From Lachnospiraceae bacterium (GTDB lineage Bacteria > Bacillota > Clostridia > Lachnospirales > Lachnospiraceae): 51,241 nucleotides of DNA. Shown here piece after piece: positions 45,889 through 51,241 of this stretch (its first letter is position 1; every line of letters begins with the position of its first letter). The notes beneath the pieces were generated by a model that did no database searches, had not been told where the DNA came from, and saw nothing but the letters and a program-made list of their open reading frames with translations. A program made the translations under genes and the position numbers. The stretch is from assembly GCA_024405155.1 (NCBI GenBank), contig JAKSPC010000011.1, forward strand, positions 1-51,241. Reading direction: 5' to 3'.

Positions 45889-45957
45889 TCTTTCCTCCTC
45901 AGTCAACGGCTGTATTTCCGCCGGCAGACGATGCTCCATTTTGGCATCCGCCGGTCT
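45889..45957 (-). other. MATE-ileS intergenic leader with imperfect hairpin
   Basis: The 72-base gap can fold, on the minus strand, as CCGGC/GCCGG plus GATGC/GCATC with asymmetric bulges. No U-run follows, so it is not a terminator, and no convincing promoter or T-box is visible. ileS is therefore probably transcribed from the MATE promoter or from a weak site not seen. Confidence 0.5.
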
Positions 45958-47325
45958 TTAAGCAGACAGGGCCTCGTCTTTTTTCGGAAGACGTGACCTG
46001 GCCGCAAAATAACATATCATCAAAGCAATAAACGTAACGGTCCAGCTGATGGGATATCCCCACAGAAGGACTTCATAATCGTGGTTTGCCGCAAATACCG
46101 TAAAGATCCAGAGGACTCTCAGTCCGCATGCGCCTATCAGTGTAACGATCGTAGGCAGCGTGCCGTATCCCATTCCCCTTAAGAAGCCGGAACCGCAATC
46201 CATCAGACCGCAGATCCAGTACCCCAGTATGAAAATATGAAGCCTTCTGAGTGCCCAGCCGATCACCTGGGTATCCGTCGTGTACAGATGCAGAAGATCC
46301 TCTCCGAAGATCGTATAGATCCCCATAAAGATCGCGGACACCAGAACGGAACAGATGAGGGAAGCTCCGACGATCTTATTCAGACGCGAATACTTCTTCG
46401 CACCCATGTTCTGTCCCATGAACGTAATGGCAGCGGTATAAATGGAGTGCATGGCAGTATACTGAAAGCCCTCCAGATTCGAGGCAGCACTGTTTCCCGC
46501 CATGCAGATGGATCCGAAGGAATTCACGGAAGACTGGATCAGGATATTGGAAATATTGAATATGATGCTCTGCAGTCCCGCCGGAATTCCCACGGCGGCA
46601 AATTTTTTGATGATGGCAAGATCCAGATTCAGTTTCCGAAGATCCACATGAAGGCAGGACTTCTCCCGCATCAGCGTAATGAGGACCAGCGTTCCCGAAA
46701 CCACGTAGGACATGACGGTGGCAATGGCCACTCCGGCCACACCCATACCGAATACAATAACGAACAGAAGATTCAGACACACATTTACCACGCCGGCGGC
46801 AAAGAGATAATACAGCGGTCTCTTCGTATCTCCTATGCTTCTGAGGACTGCGGACCCGAAATTATAGAGCATGATAAAGGGCATGCCGCAGAAATAGATC
46901 CTCATGTACCGCGTGGAAAGAGGAAGCACGTCTGCCGGCGTGTCCATGGCAGTGAGCGCAGGTTTTGAAACAAGGATGCCCACGCCGATGAGGAACAGTC
47001 CGCATACAAGTGCCGTCGCGATGGAAGTATGCACCACTCTTGAAACTTCTTCATATTTTGCCGCGGCATAGTTCATGGCCACTACCACGTTTACACCGAC
47101 GGAAAGTCCGATGAACAGATTTGTGATCAGGTTGGTCAGAGAACCCGTGGAACCCACGGCTGCCAGTGCCTGTGGCCCCACGAACCTCCCTACAACGATC
47201 ACGTCTGCCGCATTGAACAAAAGCTGCAGTATCCCGCTTAATGCAAGCGGAAGGGCAAAGGTCAGGATCCTTGTGAGGATCGGACCATTGATCATATCAA
47301 TTTCATTTGAGCTTTTTGTATTCAT
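45958..47325 (-). CDS. MATE family efflux transporter
   Basis: Cation-coupled multidrug/toxin exporter of the inner membrane, 455 residues from ATG 47325 (AGGAAAG upstream). Twelve hydrophobic segments in two MATE halves. Family blocks: NGPILTRILTFALPLALSGILQLLFNAADVIVVGRFVG at the first helices, and the second half from FAAVGIPAGLQSIIFNISNILIQSSV. A cytoplasmic tail ends RLPKKDEALSA. Its promoter overlaps that of greA. Substrates unknown. Confidence 0.95.
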   Translation of the reverse strand: MNTKSSNEIDMINGPILTRILTFALPLALSGILQLLFNAADVIVVGRFVGPQALAAVGSTGSLTNLITNLFIGLSVGVNVVVAMNYAAAKYEEVSRVVHTSIATALVCGLFLIGVGILVSKPALTAMDTPADVLPLSTRYMRIYFCGMPFIMLYNFGSAVLRSIGDTKRPLYYLFAAGVVNVCLNLLFVIVFGMGVAGVAIATVMSYVVSGTLVLITLMREKSCLHVDLRKLNLDLAIIKKFAAVGIPAGLQSIIFNISNILIQSSVNSFGSICMAGNSAASNLEGFQYTAMHSIYTAAITFMGQNMGAKKYSRLNKIVGASLICSVLVSAIFMGIYTIFGEDLLHLYTTDTQVIGWALRRLHIFILGYWICGLMDCGSGFLRGMGYGTLPTIVTLIGACGLRVLWIFTVFAANHDYEVLLWGYPISWTVTFIALMICYFAARSRLPKKDEALSA

Positions 47326-47330
47326 GTCTT

Positions 47331-47391
47331 TCCTAACAGGGTTTCCCGTTTTCACACACGGGAATATGCCCGGTGAATACCGAGCATTGCC
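47331..47391 (-). promoter_or_regulatory. Tandem hairpins in MATE 5' leader
   Basis: Minus strand: ATGCTCGGT/ACCGGGCAT (nine pairs, one G-T, loop ATTC), then TTCCCGT/ACGGGAA (seven pairs, eight-base loop), ending about ten bases before the Shine-Dalgarno. I do not recognise a known riboswitch. Exporter leaders often carry ligand-sensing RNA, but this is speculation. Confidence 0.5.
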
Positions 47392-47415
47392 AAACAGGTG
47401 ACATTATAGTATAAT
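47387..47415 (+). promoter_or_regulatory. Sigma-A promoter of greA
   Basis: TTGCCA (47387-47392), 17-base spacer, TATAAT (47410-47415) on the plus strand. It overlaps the divergent MATE promoter. Confidence 0.85.
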
Positions 47416-47431
47416 CAAAGCCTATAATCAA
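47403..47431 (-). promoter_or_regulatory. Sigma-A promoter of MATE-ileS operon
   Basis: TTGATT (47426-47431), 17-base spacer, TATAAT (47403-47408) on the minus strand. Its -10 lies within the spacer of the greA promoter. Confidence 0.83.
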
Positions 47432-47453
47432 GCATTTACGGAGGCTTTTCATC

Positions 47454-47972
47454 ATGGCACCCAAAGGGGAACGGCTCACCAGACAGGATATCAAAATGAT
47501 CGAGGACGAGATCAACGAGCGCAAGCTCGTGAAACGCCCTGCCATACTGAAGGCGCTGAAAGAAGCTGCCGCCATGGGAGACCGTTCCGAAAACTTTGAA
47601 TATTATGTTGCCAAGCGGGAAAACGGCATTAACAACGGACGGATCCATTATCTGGAAAATAAGCTCCGTTATGCCATTCTGGTGGATGATGCCTCCGATG
47701 ACGATGTGGTGGGAATGAACAATACCGTTATCGTTCATTTCGAGGACGACCCCGATGATGCGTTAAGCACGTTCCGCATCGTGACTTCCATTCGCTCCGA
47801 TTCCAGAAAGGGACTCATCTCCATTGAATCGCCTCTGGGCAAAGCGCTGATGGGACACCGGGTCGGCGACTGTGTGGAAGTCTTTCTGGAGGACGGCACC
47901 TCATATTTTGCCACAATAAAACAGCTTCTCAACACGGGAGAAGCTGTTACCGACAGACTGCAGCAGTACTGA
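47454..47972 (+). CDS. greA: GreA/GreB-family transcript cleavage factor
   Basis: Rescues backtracked RNA polymerase by stimulating transcript cleavage. 172 residues. The N-terminal coiled coil has the acidic tip GDRSENFEYYVAKREN (usual GDLSENAEY), so both catalytic acids are kept. The C-terminal FKBP-like domain has SPLGKALMGHRVGDCVEVFLEDG. GGAGG lies nine bases before the ATG. It is a little longer than E. coli GreA (158) and could be a paralogue rather than the only GreA. It converges on xerD with two bases between stops. Confidence 0.93.
   Translation: MAPKGERLTRQDIKMIEDEINERKLVKRPAILKALKEAAAMGDRSENFEYYVAKRENGINNGRIHYLENKLRYAILVDDASDDDVVGMNNTVIVHFEDDPDDALSTFRIVTSIRSDSRKGLISIESPLGKALMGHRVGDCVEVFLEDGTSYFATIKQLLNTGEAVTDRLQQY
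47914..47948 (-). terminator. Terminator of xerD, inside greA coding sequence
   Basis: Perfect 11-base inverted repeat AACAGCTTCTC/GAGAAGCTGTT with a seven-base loop. Reading minus, it is followed by TTATTG (CTGTTTTATTG overall). It starts 27 bases after the recombinase stop and lies in codons for KQLLNTGEAV of greA. Confidence 0.8.
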
Positions 47973-47974
47973 TA

Positions 47975-48811
47975 TCACATATTCAGATATCCGCTGGTAG
48001 TGGAAAGGTCCGAATGTCCCATAATGGACTGGACCTTTTTTATATCTTTTCCGGAACGGAGCGCATGGGCTGCAAAGGAATGTCTGAGAACGTGTGGTGT
48101 CAGTTCCGTACCGATCCCCGCTTCTTTTCCGTATTTCTTGATCAGCTTCCAGAACCCCTGTCTGCTCATGCTTTCACCGCTTACATTCAGGAACAGATAT
48201 CCCTCATCCTTCTGATCTCCGAGAAGGGCATTCCTGGACGTCTCCAGATACTCTTCCAGATACCTGTTTACCTTCTTGTCATACTGTATCTTTCTGGTAC
48301 GGCTTCCGGGCACGGTGATCTGTCTTTTCTGGACGTCAATGTCGGAAAGCGTGATCCCCAGAAGTTCAGATACCCTGAGCCCGGTATCACACATCAGTTC
48401 CAGCATGGCTTTGTCACGGACTCCCTTATTATCCTCGTCCGGCGCAGAAAGGAGTTTTACCGTTTCCGCTTCCGTAAGGATGCTCGGTTTCTTTCGGATC
48501 ACCTTTGGCGCCTTCAGCGCAGTGCAGGGATCGTGGAGTATGAGCCCCTGACGGGTCAGATACTCAAAGAACGCTTTCGCACTGGCCACGAATCTGGATA
48601 TCGTCGCCGGGCTCTTCCCCGCATTCACAAGAAAATCATAGTACTCTTTCAGATTGGACCCGGAATAAACTGCCGCATCGTCAACACCAAAAGACGATGA
48701 GATCCAATCGGACATCTGGCGCAGATCTCTGTAATAAGACTGGCAGGTGTTGGCTGATTTTCTCTCATCCTTCTCAAGATGCTCGATAAATTTTCTGATC
48801 AGTTCTTCCAT
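47975..48811 (-). CDS. XerC/XerD-like tyrosine recombinase, short C-terminus
   Basis: Site-specific recombinase, 278 residues from ATG 48811 (GAGG upstream). The N-terminal SAM-like core-binding domain has the SANTCQSYYRDLRQM segment. Catalytic residues: Arg146 (DTGLRVSELL), a candidate Lys174, His240-x-x-Arg243 (HVLRHSFAAHAL), His266 (MGHSDLSTT) and Tyr275. The protein stops three residues after Tyr275 (GYLNM), whereas XerD continues about 20 residues with the helix that docks on a neighbouring subunit. It could be the chromosomal XerD of this organism or a lone integrase; no att sites or prophage genes are near. Confidence 0.88.
   Translation of the reverse strand: MEELIRKFIEHLEKDERKSANTCQSYYRDLRQMSDWISSSFGVDDAAVYSGSNLKEYYDFLVNAGKSPATISRFVASAKAFFEYLTRQGLILHDPCTALKAPKVIRKKPSILTEAETVKLLSAPDEDNKGVRDKAMLELMCDTGLRVSELLGITLSDIDVQKRQITVPGSRTRKIQYDKKVNRYLEEYLETSRNALLGDQKDEGYLFLNVSGESMSRQGFWKLIKKYGKEAGIGTELTPHVLRHSFAAHALRSGKDIKKVQSIMGHSDLSTTSGYLNM
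48003..48044 (+). terminator. Terminator of greA, inside xerD coding sequence
   Basis: Plus strand AAAGGTCC/GGACCTTT with an inner GTCC/GGAC stem (loop CATAAT), followed by TTTATA (six T in all). It starts 31 bases after the greA stop and lies antisense within the 3' part of the recombinase gene. Confidence 0.8.
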
Positions 48812-48941
48812 AGATCCTCTTTCAAGGCGAGTTATGGAAACCATTATATCCACATGTTTCCCATTCTGCAACCATGAATTTGACTATAAATACTTGAAAA
48901 AACCGTCATTTTGCCAAGTTCCACAAGATGTTGAGATGCGC

Positions 48942-48976
48942 AAAAAAAAGCATCCCAAGAACTTGGAATGCTTTTT
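48942..48976 (-). terminator. Terminator after the rhomboid-like gene
   Basis: Minus strand AAAAAGCATTCCAAG pairs with CTTGGGATGCTTTTT (one mismatch), with T8 at the end. It lies 31 bases after the stop at 49007 and could act in both directions. The rest of 48812-48941 is A/T-rich upstream sequence of the recombinase gene; no clear promoter was found there. Confidence 0.9.
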
Positions 48977-49006
48977 CAGATTTATTTCATTTTTCTTTCG
49001 TAACTC

Positions 49007-49711
49007 TTACTGTTTCCACTGGTCACGCCACTCTTTCTGGCGCTTTTTCTGCTCCATCCGGAACTTTAAGTTGCTGATCACGTTTCCGCCACCCTTTTCA
49101 TTGTGAACAAGAAAATAGAAAAGTATCACCGGCACAAGAGCAGCGCCGATGCTGAACTTCGTGTAGAGATCCCCCGTAATAAAGTTGACCACATACAGCA
49201 GAAGTTCCGCCAGTGCCAGCCATTTTACCTTGACAGGAATGATAAAAAACAGAAGAACTCTTGCTTCCGAATAAAGAATGGCAAATGCCATGAATACGGA
49301 AAAATGCGTGTATACGGGAAGGAACGGGGCGTTGACCTTCGTGACAAGATAATAAAGGATACTTCCCAGTTCTCCGATCAGAATGCTTCCGAAGAAATAC
49401 AGGTTGTATTCAAAGTCCCCCAGGCTCCGTTCCACGGTGGAAGCAAAATTATAGTATATAAAAATACTGAGCACGCCCATCAGAAGGCTGGAGCCGGCTG
49501 CAGGCGGGAAAAAGATGGCCGTAAGTATCCTCCAGATCTGCCCGTGCAGGACCTGATACGGCAGAAAGGCCAGAAAATTGTAATAGATCTCCTGTCCCTT
49601 CTGTGTCATCAGAAGTAAAAAACCGATACCGAAGATCACGGTCACATAAAAAGACAGGTTATGTACGGCAAATCTGCCGAGCTTCGCTTTCAGTTTATAA
49701 AAAGTATTCAT
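49007..49711 (-). CDS. Rhomboid-like membrane protein, probably not a protease
   Basis: 234 residues with about six membrane helices (YVTVIFGIGFLLLM; SSLLMGVLSIFIYYNFA; YFFGSILIGELGSILYYL; FSVFMAFAILY; VLLFFIIPVKV; FSIGAALVPVILFYFLV). GQIWRILTAIFFPP matches the loop-1 region of rhomboid and derlin-like proteins. The GxSG serine motif and a membrane His are not visible, so it may be an inactive rhomboid relative (derlin/TMEM115-like). The C-terminus is a basic helix (KFRMEQKKRQKEWRDQWKQ). The ATG lies only six bases after its -10 box; no Shine-Dalgarno is present. Confidence 0.72.
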   Translation of the reverse strand: MNTFYKLKAKLGRFAVHNLSFYVTVIFGIGFLLLMTQKGQEIYYNFLAFLPYQVLHGQIWRILTAIFFPPAAGSSLLMGVLSIFIYYNFASTVERSLGDFEYNLYFFGSILIGELGSILYYLVTKVNAPFLPVYTHFSVFMAFAILYSEARVLLFFIIPVKVKWLALAELLLYVVNFITGDLYTKFSIGAALVPVILFYFLVHNEKGGGNVISNLKFRMEQKKRQKEWRDQWKQ

Positions 49712-49717
49712 ACATTC

Positions 49718-49746
49718 AGTATAGCATTGAAATTATCCGATTTCAA
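49718..49746 (-). promoter_or_regulatory. Promoter of rhomboid-like gene (leaderless)
   Basis: TTGAAA (49741-49746), 17-base spacer, TATACT (49718-49723) on the minus strand. The expected start coincides with the ATG at 49711. Confidence 0.78.
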
Positions 49747-49755
49747 ATATATAAT
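49727..49755 (+). promoter_or_regulatory. Sigma-A promoter of M20 hydrolase gene
   Basis: TTGAAA (49727-49732), 17-base spacer, TATAAT (49750-49755) on the plus strand. It overlaps the divergent promoter almost completely. Confidence 0.85.
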
Positions 49756-49787
49756 CCCATTATCATGGAAATGGAGGTACTCTCTTT

Positions 49788-51125
49788 ATGAATCATCAGA
49801 ATTATCTGGAGCTCGTGGAAAAACACAAAGACGAGATCCTGGCCGTAGAAAGATACGTATGGGAACACCCCGAAAGCGGTTTCAGAGAGTGGAATACCAC
49901 AAAATACCTGGCCGGTATTTTTGAAAAAGCAGGTTATACACTTACCTACGCAAAAGACATTCCCGGTTTTTATACCGATATCGAAACAGGAAAGCCCGGT
50001 CCGAAGATCCTGATCCTGGGGGAAATGGATGCGCTCCTCTGCCCCAATCATCCTGAACAGACCAACGGCTGCGCACATGCCTGCGGCCATAATACACAGT
50101 GCGCTTCCCTTGTGGGTATCGCGCTTGCGTTAAAAGAGCCCGGTGCTCTGGAAGGTCTCTCCGGTACCATCCGTCTCTGTGCCGTTCCCGCCGAGGAACT
50201 CATTGAGATCGAATACAGAGACTCTCTGAGAAAACAGGGACTGATCCACTATCTGGGCGGCAAAGTGGAATACCTTTACAGAGGATATTTTGACGGCTGT
50301 GAGATCGCTTTCATGAATCATGCATCCGGTGCCAAAGGCCCCTCTTACGATTTCAACAACTCAAACGGCTGCATGGCCAAGACCGTTACCTACAAAGGCG
50401 TAGCTTCCCATGCCGGCGGTTCTCCTGACAAAGGCGTAAACGCCATGTATGCGGCGACCCAGGGTCTTAACGCCATCAACGCTCTTCGTGAGACCTTCCG
50501 CGATGACGAGCACGTTCGCGTGCATCCCATCATCACGGCCGGCGGCGCTTCCGTCAACATCATTCCCTCTTCCGCAGTGATCCAGTCCTACGTCAGAGGT
50601 ACCACCATCGAGTCCATTGCGAACAACAATGAAAAAGTGAATCGTGCACTTGCCTCCGGTGCTCTGGCACTTGGCGCCGAAGTACTTACGGAAGACCGCC
50701 CCGGCTATGCACCCCTCGTAAACGATGAAGGTCTGCAGAAAGTCATGTGGGAATCCGCAGAGGAAGTTCTGGGAAAAGAAAACGTTGTTCAGAAGCCCTG
50801 GGGATGCGGTTCCACGGATATGGGCGACTTAAGCTGCGTAATGCATGCCGTACACGCTCATATCTCCGGAAGTTCGGGACACGGTCACGGAGATGACTAT
50901 TTCGTTACCGATCCCTACACTGCCACCGTCACCAGCGCAAAAGTCTACATGGCAACCGTAAGGAACCTTCTGGAGAACGGTGCCGAAAAGGCAAAAGAAG
51001 TCGCTGCGGCAAAGAACCTTCGCTACGAGTCCAAGGAAGCCTACTTCGAAGCCATAGACAAATTCATGGCAGACCGTGACATGGTGCAATACACCGAAGA
51101 CGGAGCCGTAGTAAACTACAAGTAA
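49788..51125 (+). CDS. M20-family metallo-amidohydrolase (AbgB/HmrA-like)
   Basis: Two-metal amidohydrolase/peptidase, 445 residues, cytosolic (no signal peptide). Motifs: WEHPESGFREWNTTKYL (family start), GEMDAL with Asp81, CAHACGHN (His97, His101) and VPAEE. A dimerisation domain with YKGVASHAGGSPDKGVNAM follows, then GSTDMGDLS and a late metal His in SSGHGHGDD. Relatives cleave N-acyl amino acids, p-aminobenzoyl-glutamate or small peptides, so the substrate is open. GGAGG lies nine bases before the ATG. It is monocistronic and divergent from the rhomboid-like gene. Confidence 0.94.
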   Translation: MNHQNYLELVEKHKDEILAVERYVWEHPESGFREWNTTKYLAGIFEKAGYTLTYAKDIPGFYTDIETGKPGPKILILGEMDALLCPNHPEQTNGCAHACGHNTQCASLVGIALALKEPGALEGLSGTIRLCAVPAEELIEIEYRDSLRKQGLIHYLGGKVEYLYRGYFDGCEIAFMNHASGAKGPSYDFNNSNGCMAKTVTYKGVASHAGGSPDKGVNAMYAATQGLNAINALRETFRDDEHVRVHPIITAGGASVNIIPSSAVIQSYVRGTTIESIANNNEKVNRALASGALALGAEVLTEDRPGYAPLVNDEGLQKVMWESAEEVLGKENVVQKPWGCGSTDMGDLSCVMHAVHAHISGSSGHGHGDDYFVTDPYTATVTSAKVYMATVRNLLENGAEKAKEVAAAKNLRYESKEAYFEAIDKFMADRDMVQYTEDGAVVNYK

Positions 51126-51153
51126 CTCTTCAAAGAATAACAAAAAACTCTCA

Positions 51154-51241
51154 GGTGGATTGCGACGTGTGAGTGCTTCGGGACGAGTTGCAGCGATAGC
51201 TGCACCCGAAGGCCCGAACACTCACCGCGCAGGGTACCGCC
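51154..51241. repeat. Long imperfect palindrome / structured element, cut by the window edge
   Basis: Nested arms: GGTGG/CCGCC (one G-T), TGCG/CGCA, GTGAGTG/CACTCAC, CTTCGGG/CCCGAAG and TGCAGC/GCTGCA around a GATA loop. There is a seven-base bulge GCCCGAA (partly repeating CCCGAA) and a six-base bulge ACGAGT. It begins 28 bases after the M20 stop. No U-run follows within the window. It may be a dispersed palindromic repeat, a mobile-element end or a small structured RNA; I do not recognise it. Confidence 0.7.

Noticed and set aside
45886-45957. Possible T-box leader before ileS
   Set aside because: The conserved T-box sequence and a downstream terminator are absent, and the gap is far too short.
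47941-48000. GATATC...GATATC as a possible dif or att site between greA and the recombinase gene
   Set aside because: A dif site needs two 11-base Xer arms around a six-base centre; this is only a six-base palindrome repeated within coding ends.
50829-51221. 130-residue minus-strand frame running into the terminal palindrome
   Set aside because: Overlaps the conserved C-terminus of the M20 enzyme, and no family features are seen.

Overview
The window is a core-genome stretch of a Gram-positive, low-to-medium GC Firmicute, most likely a gut Clostridia of the Lachnospiraceae type. Evidence: strong AGGAGG ribosome sites, TTGACA/TATAAT promoters with 17-base spacing, a guanine-class riboswitch before a BMP-type nucleoside ABC transporter, the cmk-ispH-rpsA order, a long type-2-like IleRS, QueH, and a tRNA without encoded CCA. 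Nearly every gene is on the minus strand. Only greA and an M20 amidohydrolase are on plus. The organism assignment is inference from gene content.

Layout by coordinate (minus-strand units are transcribed right to left). 1-794: IS200/IS605 tnpA and the 5' part of tnpB, with end hairpins. 795-6591: one probable unit transcribed as tRNA-Pro, 6S RNA, a YtxH-like protein, alaS, and a secreted choloylglycine-hydrolase-like enzyme. 6575-8798: an OmpR-type two-component system. 8827-13968: pnp, gltX and a compact UvrD-like helicase. 13984-19282: a riboswitch-controlled nucleoside ABC transporter. 19284-20643: infC-rpmI-rplT. 20647-26384: tig-clpP-clpX-ysxC-thrS, then the CYTH gene to 26841. 26859-39044: a 13-gene run with no gap above about 20 bases. 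It carries a 50-residue protein, a TPR membrane protein, typA, an rRNA methyltransferase, a small membrane protein, rpoD, queH, mrp, galE, a flavoprotein, cmk, ispH and rpsA. 39036-47431: MATE exporter, ileS, two COG0523/CobW-type GTPases, a DMT exporter and a YigZ/IMPACT protein. 47387-51241: greA convergent with a tyrosine recombinase, a rhomboid-like membrane protein divergent from the M20 hydrolase, and a long imperfect palindrome at the edge.

Most of the window serves protein synthesis and quality control: three tRNA synthetases plus AlaRS, IF-3, L20, L35, S1, BipA, ribosome GTPase YsxC, trigger factor and ClpXP. RNA turnover and transcription are covered by PNPase, sigma A, GreA and 6S RNA. 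No defence system, prophage or CRISPR was found. The points most worth a second look are: the COG0523 GTPase with 37 consecutive Asp codons beside a CobW-YcgQ-like fusion; the greA/xerD pair, each with its terminator inside the other gene; the tRNA-Pro/6S dicistron; two overlapping divergent promoter pairs, one predicting a leaderless mRNA; the recombinase that stops three residues after its catalytic Tyr; and the 13-gene operon around rpoD.
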